Shown: in pieces, positions 1 through 11,601 of the stretch
Numbering within the stretch: the stretch's first letter is position 1
How the letters are laid out: every line of letters starts with the position of its first letter
DNA from: Neopestalotiopsis rosae
Lineage: Eukaryota; Ascomycota; Sordariomycetes; Amphisphaeriales; Sporocadaceae
Direction: 5' to 3'
NCBI GenBank assembly: GCA_023078685.1
Contig: JALGAS010000004.1
Coordinates: forward strand, 5,208,001 to 5,272,000
Length of the DNA: 64,000 nt
Notes under the pieces: generated by a model
Told to the model about the DNA's origin: nothing
Database searches by the model: none
The model's input: the letters and a program-made list of their open reading frames with translations, nothing else
Translations under genes and position numbers: made by a program

Positions 1-2002
1 TGGGTTCTTGTCGAATGTGCCCACATTAGCTGTCCAGCAGCTGGGAGATGACGGTCTGATACAGGTCCATCCAAAGGGCATCCGTCACATCCGCAACGGA
101 CGCGTCAACGAATGGTCTGCACCACAACATCGTTCAATTGTTGCTGCATCCACCAACTCGCGGCAAGTGGCTGTTGCTCTCAGCTCTGGTGAGATTGTCT
201 ACTTCGAAATGGACTCTGACGGCTCCTTGGCAGAGTATGATGAGAAAAAGGAGATGTTCGGCACAGTCACCTGCCTCAGCTTGGGCGATGTACCTGAGGG
301 TCGCTTGAGAAGTTCATTCTTGGCAGTGGGTTGCGATGACTGTACTGTCCGTGTACTCAGCCTGGACCCGGAATCAACGCTAGAGAGCAAGTCTGTGCAG
401 GCCCTGACTGCTGCACCCACAGCCCTTTCCATAATGTCGATGCAAGACTCTGCGTCCGGCGGAACTACACTCTACCTTCACATTGGTCTGCATTCGGGAG
501 TTTACCTGAGAACAGTGCTAGACGAGATTACAGGAGAGTTGACTGATACACGTCAAAAGTTCCTTGGTCCAAAGGCTGTCAAGCTCTTTCAGGTCTCTGT
601 TCAAGGACAAACATGTGTCTTTGCTCTGAGTTCAAGAACCTGGTTGGGATATGCAGACCCAATCACGAAAGGTTTCATGATGACGCCTCTTGACTACGAC
701 GATTTAGAATGGGGCTGGAACTTCAGCAGCGAACAATGTGAAGAGGGTATGGTTGGTATCCAAGGGCAAAATCTCAAGTAAGTTCATCCTGTTCAAACAT
801 TCAAGCAAACCACTCCACGAGGATGATGAGAAATTGGGATCTTAAGCCAAGAGCTATGAGGATCACTTTTAATTACTTGTACCAATTGTTCCTACTGACT
901 CACCTTCACACTACCATCTTTTCTTGCATAATCATGTGTAATGTCGATACTAATGGAGTGCTTCAGGATCTTTTCGATTGACAAACTGGACAACACCCTG
1001 CTTCAAGAGTCAATCCCTCTGACTTATACGCCTAAACACCTTGTTAAACATCCAGAACACCCCTACTTCTACACCATTGAATCTGAAAGCAACACCCTGC
1101 CTCCAGAGCTGAGGGCACAACTCTTAGCAGACCCTTCGAATGTCAACGGCGATGCACAGGTCTTACCACCTCAGGAATTTGGCTATCCTCGAGGTCGTGG
1201 AAGATGGGCATCTTGCATCAGCGTTGTTGATCCTCTCATAGAAAAGGCAGTTCTTCAGACCCTGGACCTGGGAGAAAATGAAGCTGCTGTTAGTGTGGCT
1301 ACAGTATCATTTGCCAGTCAAGACAACAAGACTTTCCTTGTCGTTGGAACTGGAAAGGATATGGTGCTCAGCCCGCGTCAGTTCAGTGCCGGCTTTATCC
1401 ATGTCTACAGCATCAGCGAGGATGGCAAGACGATTGAATTTATTCACAAGACCAAGGTTGAGGAGCCACCAATGGCACTGATTCAATTCCAAGGTCGACT
1501 CCTTGCCGGTATTGGCAAGACTATACGTGCCTATGACTTGGGTTTAAGGCAGCTTCTCCGAAAAGCACAGGCCGAGGTTGCACCACAGCTTATCGTTTCT
1601 CTCCAAACACAAGGCAGCCGCATCATCGTTGGCGATGTGCAGCAGAGTGTTACCTACGTCGTTTACAAGTATGAGAGCAACAAACTCATTCCATTTGCAG
1701 ATGATTCCATCAACCGATGGACCAACTGCACAACAATGGTGGACTATGAGTCTGTTGCAGGTGGTGACAAATTTGGCAACATTTGGATCGTTCGATGTCC
1801 TGAAAAGGCCAGTATCGAAGCTGACGAGGATGGTTCCGGCGCACACTTGCAACATGCCAGAGAGTATTTGCATGGAACTAACCACCGTGTCAGTCTCATG
1901 ACGCATTTCTACACACAAGATGTCCCTACCAGTATCAGCAAGACCAACCTTGTCGTCGGCGGGCAGGAGGTATTGTTATGGAGCGGTATTCAGGGCACTG
2001 TT
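1..2002 (+). repeat. Direct duplication, unit A (partner 8154-10164)
   Basis: Read side by side, 1-2002 and 8154-10164 are almost the same sequence, including the 189-nt intron, which has the same length and two visible substitutions. The exons differ mainly by 1-3 base insertions or deletions, nearly all of which break copy 2 rather than copy 1. The right breakpoint is sharp: shared sequence ends at 2002 and 10,164. The left end is outside the window. Confidence 0.9.
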
Positions 2003-2056
2003 AAGATTTTGGGTCGGAGGGTCACACAACTTGTGTGTGCACTAAGGCTCTGGTAA
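1..2056 (+). pseudogene. rse1: RSE1/SF3B3 splicing factor, copy 1, truncated at both window edge and 3' end
   Basis: Rse1 is the large beta-propeller subunit (SF3b130) of the SF3b complex in the U2 snRNP, acting in branch-site recognition in the nucleus. The 5' part lies left of the window. The frame is open in 2-777, followed by a 189-nt intron (778-966, donor GTAAGT, branch-like CTAAT, acceptor CAG), then open again from 967; the split codon is AA|G. The protein matches the C-terminal third of the family (for example [18 protein letters not shown] and [15 protein letters not shown] segments). After the GTV of that segment, at position 2002, homology stops abruptly and 17 unrelated codons follow to a TAG/TAA. 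The last ~91 residues, present in copy 2 at 10,165-10,440, are therefore missing. The segment is almost identical to 8,154-10,164. Whether it makes a product cannot be judged because its start is outside the window. Confidence 0.85.
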
Positions 2057-2079
2057 TGGTGGGCTCGATGTCTGTGTGG

Positions 2080-3948
2080 GAATAACGCTTGTATCATATC
2101 GGACACACGGCTAAGGGGAAAACGCCTGCTTCGTGAATAAGCGGCTCGGCGTTATAGGACATTTCAAAATGCCTGTCCTCTACACTTGTGAGGAGAAGCT
2201 TCTTCAGAATCTGACTGGACCATGCCAGGATCCAGTGACCTGAGCTATATGCGGGTAGATGAACTAGGGAATTGCAGCCTACCTGTCAAGGACGCCATTA
2301 TACCCTGCGAGCTGTCTCAGGTCCTTTCGTGGCGCTCCACGGTATCATGGAAAGAGCTCCTTCAAGCCACGCATGCGCGCGTCCATTTCAAGCAGATTGG
2401 CGATACACGGCCATAGCTTGAATTCGGCGATGGGTACTCTGGTTGGTCCCTCTCGCGGATCATGGCTCGAAATGGGTTGTACGATTTCTGGCTTTTCTGT
2501 TGGTCAATCGCTACTGGATTTTTGACGAACAGTGTTTCTGTCCGTGGAGGGAGCGACCTTGATAGAACCCGGCGTACTGATGAGGATGCGTATTATATTG
2601 ACCATGAGAAAAACCCAGTTGGACCAAAGACCAGAACCACTCCGTTGATAAGAGCGGAGGCGTTTTTCACTGGCGGCGTACCGTCCTCGAAGGCACCACC
2701 CTCAAGAATTGTTGGCGCAAGTTGACCAGAGACTCGGATGGCCGAGCTCACCTTTGACCAGCCTTGTCAACATGATAAAAATTCCAATAATAGCCATGGT
2801 TCAGATAGTTTCTTGGCCACGACGTTGATAATCAGCTCGGAGAATATCTGGCCAACTAGAGACGTCAAGCACTCGCTTTCAAGATCCTCCGTAGGCAGCA
2901 ACAGAGCGAGCACTCCCTGAACGAGTTATTGACGGTACGCAGCCTCATTGCTGTCAGCTCTCCGTGCCTGGGCGCTTCTAGTATCGCCTGGCCGCGGCAG
3001 GGGAGATAGTGCAGGTATTGGCCACAGCGAGTGATAAATTTCGATGATTGGTCTGCAGAGGGGAGCTGGGTCGCCGAATTAGTCGCAGTACGGTACGCTG
3101 CATTGGACTCATTAGCTGACGCAAACTTGAAAATCGCAAATGTGGGAAGGAGTCGTCGGGGTGGTTGGTGATAGGCAAAGGAGTACTATAGACGGCGCAG
3201 ACGTTGATCGCAACCGACCTCTGACATGTGCGTCCAGCAATTCGGGTAACTCGTCAAATCAGAGACTCTCCAGGTCGACGTTCCGTAAGCGCTGCTCCAG
3301 AGCCCTGGTGAAATGGGCTACAGATTTCGTACAATCTCTGCCACAAAGGTTTCATCCGGCGTAATATTGGCGTACCATTTCTGGACAAACTCCTTTAAGA
3401 TGACGGAGATGAGGGCGTAGAGCTGGAGGTCCACATCGTTGCGAGTAGTCAGAGGCGGGAGCAGCTCTTCGATTGGTGCTGGCGAGGACCCCCCCGCCAG
3501 ATGTTTCGCGCAAAGCGTCCGATGAATGAAAGCGGCGGTGGCCTTGTGCGAGAGATAACTTGATGATCTCCCACCGCGCCGTGCTATGGTCTGCGAAGTA
3601 TTCGATCGAGATGGAGGCGAGGGTTTCCTCGCCAGGGGTGACTCTTAAGCGAAGAAATTCCAAGTCGCGGACGCTCTCAGTGTCGGACCCGGGAGGGCCC
3701 CGAGGCGGGACTGCCGGCAGCCGTCGCCATGGCCGGATCTTGTTGTTTGTAGTGCTATTGGCGGGGCATTGTAGGTGTGGTAGGTCCTGCTGCCGCGAAG
3801 CAGAGAGTCGCCGCTTCGTGGAAATAGCCAGGAGCTCCGTTTGCTCGTGTTGGGCGCAACGGGATCGTCGAGACACACGTTTGCGGTCAAGAGATGTAGT
3901 TGAAGGTTTGGGCCGGACAAGCTGCGACCTTGTTTGGTTTGATGTCAT
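2080..3948 (-). pseudogene. Broken PXA-domain (PX-associated, sorting-nexin-like) protein gene
   Basis: PXA domains occur in membrane-trafficking proteins such as Mdm1/Snx13 types and in fungal stand-alone PXA proteins. On the minus strand, 3440-3300 reads as a clear PXA start: a PIEELLPPLTTRNDVDLQLY segment, then FVQKWYANITPDETFVAEIV. One frame away the next block reads ALEQRLRNVDLESLIFDELP, and another frame later (about 2880-2770) come LESECLTSLVGQIFSELI and KLSEPWLLLEF, typical of the second half of the domain. These blocks follow the expected order but sit in different frames, so at least three indels break the gene. The likely start is the ATG at 3948, giving a long polar N-terminus before the domain. 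The C-terminal part towards 2080 is barely recognisable. It lies tail to tail with the truncated RSE1 copy 1. No AT-rich drift typical of RIP is seen. Confidence 0.65.
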
Positions 3949-4539
3949 GTTATGCACGTTTGCGCATTTAGCGCGTAAACTACCTAACCGTGCATGCCTG
4001 CGAAGCCGTAGATAAGTGAGATCGCTGCTGCTCCTGCTGCCGTGCTTGCAGAAAGGCAACGTGCGTCCTCCCAGCATATCAATATTGGCCGTGTATTCTT
4101 TTTGATTCAAAATATTTCTTGACTAATTTCTCGCCATAGCTGTGTTGTTATAGAGTAGTATGGTTTTCACAGCTTACATGTAAAATATCTTCCTATGCTA
4201 CAGGGTATACACAGTATTGTACTGAGTGCGATTACCACTCCGTCTATCAGTCTATATCATGGTTTCATATCATACAATCCTTGTGCCACGAGTTGGCTAA
4301 TAAGACTTGAGATATAGTCTTGGCCCCGTTGGACCAGTTTTGAGACGAGTGAGACGATTTTTGACCGCAAGAATCTTCCAACTAGCGGTTTGCGCATTGT
4401 CAGCTTACGACGGTTGGTAGCAGAAGTCGAATCCTCTGTCATTTATTCCTCGGATTCCTTGCGAGTAGCTTCTGCATTCATTGCACATATGATTAGTTGG
4501 AGAATCTTCAAAGTTGGGTCAGGCTGTCTGCATCACGTA

Positions 4540-6014
4540 CCTCTTCTCGGAATGCCCATGTACCCCAGTTACCAGGTGACATCCTGAGGGTCCATATCGT
4601 TCAGATCCCATCGTAAACTACGGAAGATGTTCTCCCCCGGCTCCATCAGGATGTCGAACTCGCCCTTGCAAGTCTTGTTCACCCATTCAATGTCCCTCTC
4701 CATGTCAAATTGGGTGTATCCAGTGGCCATAATGGGCGCCTTTGTCTCAAGGAGGAGAGGGATGGTCTCGCCCATTCGTGAGAGCTGGCAGGGTGACCCA
4801 AGCCAGGGTGGAAAAGGACGAAGCAGTCAAAGTACGGGTCGTACGGCTGGTAGTATCCAGTCTTGTGGATAGTGTGATAGTAGTCAACAATCGTGCTGAT
4901 CTCATCGACGGCCAAAACGCGATCCTCGACAATAGCACCAAAGGGTTCGAAGCCGTTCGTGGCGGCAGGAACTCATCATCACGGTTTGCCATACTCCTAG
5001 GCCCAACAAAGATTAGATGGAACTTTCCTCTGGGGAACAGATGGGCCAGCTGTACCCAGACATTACGGGGAAGGGAAGATTCCGCGCGAGCTCCCAGGAT
5101 GAAATTCTGACCGGGGGTGCCTCTGGTCGCAGACCACGGATGTCATCTCCACCTCCGGTCTTGGGAGGGTGCAAAGTGTAACGCAGAGCGCTGAAACTCT
5201 TGAGACCCCTCGGTTGTAAGTCTGCCTCCTTGTCTAATGTTGTAAGGGCTGAGCTCGTGAAGAATGCTACCGACGGTAAGAGGGTAGTCAGCAGTCTAGT
5301 CACCTGCCTCATGTTGCGGTCGTCATTGATGGCCTCAAATTGTCTCGTATACTAAGAACGTGTCCCAGTTCGTCATGTTAACCACGGCTTCTCCATTTGT
5401 GGCCCTGCATATTCGAACTCGGGAAAGAATCGCCTGATCCCCAAATCATGATCGTCCTCATTGATTTGTCGCAGTGTATCGCAGACTTGTAGATGTGCTT
5501 CGTAGTCCCCCGCCCAGTGCTGTTCGCTGCAATAGACGTGACCCACAGTCTGGACACTCGAAGTCTGGCATGCGCTGGTGGCTGGTTACCCATGTTTGCT
5601 GCCTTGTCCACATCATCGGCAGTAGTGGGGATCCGTGTTGGTCGGTGGTCTGGGCGGGAGGGCAATGCGCATGTTGCCTCATGAAGGCAGCTCGGCGACG
5701 TATTTCCGGAATGGAGACGGTGTACGAATGGAACAAATCATCGGGACGGAGGATCAGCGGGCTCTGTCCTTCTCTCGCGCTGACGGTGCCGAAGAGCCAA
5801 AAGAGACTCCCTCATCTTGTCCCTTCTCTCCTTCTGCCCAAAGAGCGAGAAGGCCCTGGTGTTCTTGCCGGAGCTCGCGTCTGGGGACCTCTGCACCGGA
5901 CGTTGCGATGCGACACGGAGAAAAGTTTCCTATTGACGTAGGTGCTCTGAGTCGCGAGGCTTGAGAGCACCTCCGGTACACAAAGGCAGCTGCCGACTCT
6001 ATGGTTGGCTCCAT
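4540..6014 (-). pseudogene. mss51: Broken MSS51-like gene (mitochondrial COX1 translation factor family)
   Basis: Mss51 is a mitochondrial protein with a zinc-binding finger that activates COX1 mRNA translation and binds new Cox1. On the minus strand the family reads in order but in shifting frames. There is an ATG at 6014 with an arginine-rich presequence-like start, an IPEIRRRAAFMRQHAHCP block, then a finger with PDFECPDCGS and, after a shift, YCSEQHW. Next come a TNWDTFLVYET block near 5370, INDDRNMRQVTRLLT near 5310, an ARAESSLPRNVWVQLAHLFP block near 5060, YDPYFDCFVLFHPGLGHP near 4840, and ETKAPIMATGYTQFDMERDI through PGENIFRSLRWDLNDMDPQD near 4700-4570. At least five frame changes are needed. 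The gene is divergent to RSE1 copy 2, with starts 425 nt apart. The order and conservation are strong, so the family call is safe; whether the breaks are biological or sequencing errors is open. Confidence 0.75.
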
Positions 6015-6439
6015 CGAAGCAATTGGATCGCTGCACGTATACTGACTTATTTTGAAGAAAGACCAAGTCTGTTGCTCGTACGATTCGAAGCTCCGTCACC
6101 TCCGTCAATCTCGAGCCGCAAAAAGGTACCCAGCTAGGTACACCTCCCGCTAAGGTCCAGCATTATGGCGCGCCCCGAAATTTGTGGGGGATCACGATTT
6201 TCCGGCCTAGCATTGGGGGACTTGACCGGCTCGCGCGTCCTCCACCTTGGGGGTCGTGCTGACGAGGGTCTTTGCGTTATTAAAGTGGGCTTTTTGGTGC
6301 CTGCGAGCTCTGGCTGAAATTTTGGAGCTTTCCTCTTCAACCACAATATGACTTGAATTCCGTTCAACCCCAAAATTGCAAAACACAGCCTGTGCAACGC
6401 AACGAGAAGCTGCGCAAATCTGGCGCAAATTCTTTCAAG
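6015..6439. promoter_or_regulatory. Divergent promoter interval between MSS51-like and RSE1 copy 2
   Basis: The 425 nt between the two start codons hold no gene. The strand composition changes near 6300 and there is no clean TATA box. Divergent sharing is inferred from gene orientation only. Confidence 0.4.
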
Positions 6440-9400
6440 ATGGCGGCGACCTCGAACATGTTTCTGTATTCCTTGACCATCCAGCCGCCGACCACCATCA
6501 CGCAGGCTATCGTGGGACAGTTCAGTGGCACCAAGGAACAGCAGATCTTGACAGCTTCGGGGTCGCGTCTCACCTTGTCGCGTCCTGATCCGTCCCAGGG
6601 AAGGGTCACCACCCTCCTGTCGCAAGATGTTTTTGGCATCATCAGGTCAATTGCCGCCTTCCGTCTCGCTGGCAGCAGCAAGGGTAAGTTTACTCGTCCC
6701 CGTACATTTTTAGGCTTCACTTAGTGATTGTTGAAGCTGGCTTGATAGAAGCGGATTGAGGTCTGCCTTGGAGCACGTTTCATAAACGCAAATTCCAAGG
6801 TCCGAAATACGATGCAACTCCTCTCTTGGACACTTGCTAACGTGTCTCGATGCAGATTATGTTATTCTCGCGACAGATTCCGGAAGGATCACCATCGTCG
6901 AATACATGCCCCAGCAGAACAGATTTGTTCGTGACAAGCTTGAAACCTTTGGAAAGTCGGGCGTCCGAAGAGTGGTACCCGGGCAGTACCTGGCTTGTGA
7001 CCCCAAGGGAAGAGCCCGCCTGATTGCAGCCGCCGAGAAGAACAAGCTGGTCTATGTCCTGAATCGAAACTCTCAGGCAGAGCTGACTATATCTTCTCCA
7101 CTGGTAGCTTCACAAGCCTGGAACCGTTGTGCTGTCCATGGTAGCATTGGACGTCGGCTATGCCAACCCCGTATTCGCCGTTTCCTTTGAGGTAGAGTAT
7201 ACCGAAGCCGATCAGGATCCCACTGGTGAGGCCGTCGCGGAGATTGAAACACAGCTCGTCTACTATGAATTGGACCTCGGTCTCAACCATGTAGTACGCA
7301 AATGGAGTGAGCCCGTGGACCCAACCGCGTCCATACTTTTCCAGGTACCTGGCGGCAACGATGGCCCCAGCGGTGTCCTGGTTTGCGGCGAAGAAACATC
7401 ACTTACCGTCATTCAACCAAGAGGCATTCCGCGTGCCAGTCCCGAGACGGAAAGGCGCGACTGAGGATCCTCAAAGGAAAAGGACCATTGTCTCCGGCGT
7501 CATGCACAAGCTCAAGGGCAGTGCCGGCGCTTTCTTCTTCCTCTCCAGAGTGAAGATGGAGACCTCTTCTCAAGGTGACAATTGACATGGCTGAAGACGA
7601 AGCCGGAAAGCCTACGGGTGAGGTCCGCCGCCTGAAGATCAAATACTTCGACACGGTTCCTGTCTCGACGAGTCTCTGTATCCCGAAGAGCGGCTTCTTG
7701 TTTGTGGCTAGCGAGTTTGGCAATCATCACTTCTATCAATTTGAGAAGCTCGGCGATGATGACGATGAACTGGAATTCTCCAGCGACGATTATCCAACAG
7801 ACCCCAAGTTGTCATACACTCCGGCCTACTTCTACCCAAGGCCGGACAATCTGAGTCTGGTTGAGCATCAATTCCATGAATCCGCCTGGCCGACTGCAAG
7901 GTGGCCAACTTGACAACGGATGATGCACCCCAGATCTATTCCATCTGTGGCAATGGTGCTCGTAGCACTTTCAGGACCCTGAAACACGGGTTAGAGGTCA
8001 ACGAGATTGTCGCGTCCGAGCCGCCTGGCGTACCGTCAGCTGTGTGACGAAGCTGAGCCAAGAAGATCAGTATGATGCTTACATCATCTTGTCCTTGTGC
8101 AATGGAACATTGGTGCTCAGTATCGGAGAGACGGTTGAGGAAGCTACCGACACTGGGTTCTTGTCGAATGTGACCACATTAGCTGTCCAGCAGCTGGGAG
8201 ATGCCGACGGTCTGATACAGGTCCATCTAAAGGGCATCCGTCACATCCGCAACGGACGCGTCAACGAATGGTCTGCACCACAACATCGTTCAATTGTTGC
8301 TGCATCCACCAACTCGCGGCAAGTGGCTGTTGCTTCCAGCTCTGGTGAGATTGTCTACTTCGAAATGGACTCTGACGGCTCCTTGGCAGAGTATGATGAG
8401 AAAAAGGAGATGTTCGGCACAGTCACCCGCTCCCAGCTTGGGCGATGTACCTGAGGGTCGCTTGAGAAGTTCATTCTTGGCAGTGGGTTGCGATGACTGT
8501 ACTGTCCGTGTACTCAGCCTGGACCCGGAATCAACGCTAGAGAGCAAGTCTGTGCGGGCCCTGACTGCTGCACCCACAGCCCTTTCCATAATGTCGATGC
8601 AAGACTCTGCGTCCGGCGGAACTACACTCTACCTTCACATTGGTCTGCATTCGGGAGTTTACTCTTGAGAACAGTGCTAGACGAGATTACAGGAGAGTTG
8701 ACTGATACACGTCAAAAGTTCCTTGGTCCAAAGGCTGTCAAGCTCTTCAGGTCTCTGTTCAAGGACAAAAATGTGTCTTTGCTCTGAGTTCAAGAACCTG
8801 GTTGGGATATGCAGACCAATCACGAAAGGTTTCAAGGATGACGCTCTTTGGACTACGACGATTTAGAATGGGGCTGGAACTTCAGCAGCGAACAATGTGA
8901 AGAGGGTATGGTTGGTATCCAAGGGCAAAATCTCAAGTAAGTTCATCCTGTTCAAACATTCAAGCAAACCACTCCACGAGGATGATGAGAAATTGGGATC
9001 TTAAGCCAAGAGCTATGAGGATCACTTTTAATTACTTGTACCAATTGTTCCCATTGACTCACCTTCACACTACCATCTTTTCTTGCATAATCATGTGTAA
9101 TGTCGATACTAATGGAGTGCTTCAGGATCTTTTCGATTGACAAACTGGACAACACCCTGCTTCAAGAGTCAATCCTCTGACTTATACGCCTAAACACCTT
9201 GTTAAAACATCCAGAACACCCCTACTTCTGCTACCTCATTGAATCTGAAAGCAACACCCTGCCTCCAGAGCTGAGGGCACAACTCTCAGCAGACCCTTCG
9301 AATGTCAACGGCGATGCACAGGTCTTACCACCTCAGGAATTTGGCTATCCTCGAGGTCGTGGAAGATGGGCATCTTGCATCAGCGTTGTTGATCCTCTCA

Positions 9401-10440
9401 TAGAAAAGGCAGCCCTTCAGACCCTGGACCTGGGAGAAAATGAAGCTGCTGTTAGTGTGGCTACAGTATCATTTGCCAGTCAAGACAACAAGACTTTCCT
9501 TGTCGTTGGAACTGGAAAGGATATGGTGCTCAGCCCGCGTCAGTTCAGTGCCGGCTTTATCCATGTCTACAGCATCAGCGAGGATGGCAAGACGATTGAA
9601 TTTATTCACAAGACCAAGGTTGAGGAGCCACCAATGGCACTGATTCAATTCCAAGGTCGACTCCTTGCTCAAGTTGGCAAGACTATACGTGCCTATGACT
9701 TGGGTTTAAGGCAGCTTCTCCGAAAAGCACAGCCAGAGGTTGCACCACAGCTTATCGTTTCTCTCCAAACACAAGGCAGCCGCATCATCGTTGGCGATGT
9801 GCAGTAGAGTGTTACCTACGTCGTTTACAGTATGAGAGTAACAAACTCATTCCATTTGCAGATGATTCCATCAACCGATGGACCAACTGCACAACAATGG
9901 TGGACTATGAGTCTGTTGCAGGTGGTGACAAATTTGGCAACATTTGGATCGTTCGATGTCCTGAAAAGGCCAGTCGAAGCTGACGAGGATGGTTCCGGCG
10001 CACACCCTGCAACATGCCAGAGAGTATTTCTGTACGGAACTAACCACCGTGTCAGTCTCATGACGCATTTCTACACACAAGATGTCCCTACCAGTATCAG
10101 CAAGACCAACCTTGTCGTCGGCGGGCAGGAGGTATTGTTATGGAGCGGTATTCAGGGCACTGTTGGTGTCTTCATTCCGCTGGTGAGCAGAGAGGATGCA
10201 GACTTCTTCCAGAGTCTTGAATCTCATCTTCGAAGTGAAGACCCCCCTCTGGCTGGTCGCGATCATCTCATTTACAGAGGTTATTATGTGCCAGTCAAGG
10301 GTGTCATTGATGGTGACTTGTGTGAGAGGTTTACTCTGCTACCTAATGACAAGAAGCAGATGATTGCGGGAGAACTGGACCGATCGGTCAGAGAGATTGA
10401 AAGGAAAATCTCCGACATACGCACGCGCTCTGCTTTTTAA
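6440..10440 (+). pseudogene. rse1: RSE1/SF3B3 splicing factor, copy 2, full length but with many frame breaks
   Basis: Full-length reading of the SF3b130 gene. The start is the ATG at 6440 ([19 protein letters not shown], the usual family N-terminus). Intron 1 is 6684-6855 (GTAAGT...GCAG; split codon G|AT gives [12 protein letters not shown]). The N-terminal MMS1-like propeller follows, then the segment shared with copy 1, the intron at 8937-9125 and an intact C-terminus ending in SDIRTRSAF at 10,440. The frame changes near 7105, 7420, 7550, 7885 and 8035 and repeatedly in the duplicated part, and a TAG replaces CAG near 9805. As written it cannot make Rse1. The essential function, the near-identical intron and the intact neighbours make sequencing or assembly error at least as likely as true decay. 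The gene is about 1.2 kb codons long in total, as expected for the family. Confidence 0.85.
8154..10164 (+). repeat. Direct duplication, unit B (partner 1-2002)
   Basis: Second copy of the duplicated RSE1 segment. It lies inside the full-length copy 2 gene and continues beyond the breakpoint into the true C-terminus. Indels relative to unit A are visible near 8206 (in frame), 8427, 8665, 8744, 8816, 8835, 9174, 9203, 9830 and 9975, and a CAG of unit A reads TAG here at about 9805. Confidence 0.9.
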
Positions 10441-10582
10441 GCGCGTTGTATTCAATGTTGCATGATGACACGGTAGTTATATTTAAACAAGTATTGATGA
10501 GCAAGCCGGCGTTCGGCAGTAAATACCAATGATAATACGATTTAATGATACATAATTTCTTTTTATCTTCTTATGCAATCCA

Positions 10583-11601
10583 TCAACGTCCTCGGCCCCT
10601 CTGAAAGCCCCTGCTCCTCCCCAAGCCAATGCCTCCGACTCTCGCTGCCTTCTTTCCCGGGGCCCCCTCGACCGGATGGCTAGCTTCCCATTCTTCATCT
10701 GCAATATATGCTATCGTGGCAGCCTCTACATCGTAGTCTGATTGCTCAAGGTATAGCACGGCCACATCGTATTCTGATACTTTGCAGGCGACCATGAAGC
10801 GGCGTATCTTACCTTTTCGCAGCTCTTCTTCCTCGCCCTCTATGGGTGTTGGCGAGAGACTGACACCTCCCTTGTAGTATTCACCCGGGATGATGACGGT
10901 CTTTCGACCCATGAGCAGGTGGTCAGAGGTGATGTTATTGGCCCGGCGCAGCACGTTGGCCGGGACGCCGTAGCGCAGCGAGAGTGAGGTCACGGTGTCG
11001 TGTTCATGGTTTAGAAAATGCAGCACATCCTCGGCCGGCTCCTCGTCACCATCCAGCGGAACGGACTTTTCGTCGAGCGGGTCGACAACCACATGGCGCT
11101 GCTGCTGCTGCTGCTTTGCCCCGGCCGCTGTCGTCGCTACGGAGGCTGCATATGGTGGCGGCGGACCGTGGCGTCGGCTGTCCTTGGAGCTCTCGGCGGC
11201 CGAAGTGTAGGAAGGTGGCTCCTTGAGACCCTGAGGCAGTCTCGAGGGTGTGGTGGAGATTTGGCAGTAGGGGCAGTAAGTCTGAAATCGATAGTTGTTC
11301 TGAAAATTATACTGGTCAGTCGCATGTATCTTGATCGTCACACTGTGTTTGTCCGCTCTTGCGCCACTCCCTCTTCTCTTTTGCCTTGCACTTTCCCGTC
11401 TTCTTCGCAATAGAAAAGACTGATATACAGGACTCTGGTCAGAAAAAAGTGACATACATGTATACAGTTGCCACATATCACACGTGGACAGCATTCAAGG
11501 GCTCTATCGTTTGGTAGCGGTTTCTCGTTGTCGGCATAGCGGGGCACTTGGGTCAGAAGCGTTGCGCATGTGCAGCATGCTTGGCCAGTTTCCCGTCGCA
11601 T
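10583..11601 (-). CDS. Intracellular LysM-domain protein with N-terminal Cys-rich finger and UBA-like tail
   Basis: Two exons: 11601-11458 and 11299-10583, with a 158-nt intron (donor GTATGT, branch CTGAC, acceptor TTTTCAG, phase 0), giving 286 aa. The ATG at 11601 is chosen because it directly precedes the first cysteine cluster. That cluster (CCTCATLL, then LECCPRVICGNCIH, and after the intron YCPYC) looks like a RING-related zinc-binding finger that only becomes complete after splicing. Next come a proline-rich linker, a short polyglutamine run, one LysM domain (about residues 135-180: HFLNHEHDTVTSLSLRYGVP to TVIIPGEYY), then a block with EYDVAVLYLEQSDYDVEAA that resembles a UBA-like helical fold. 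There is no signal peptide, so this LysM is probably not a secreted chitin-binding effector. The function is unknown to me; the same architecture recurs in ascomycetes. Confidence 0.8.

Noticed and set aside
1..10164. RIP as the cause of differences between the two RSE1 copies
   Set aside because: The differences are mostly indels with few C-to-T or G-to-A changes, and the intron is almost unchanged.
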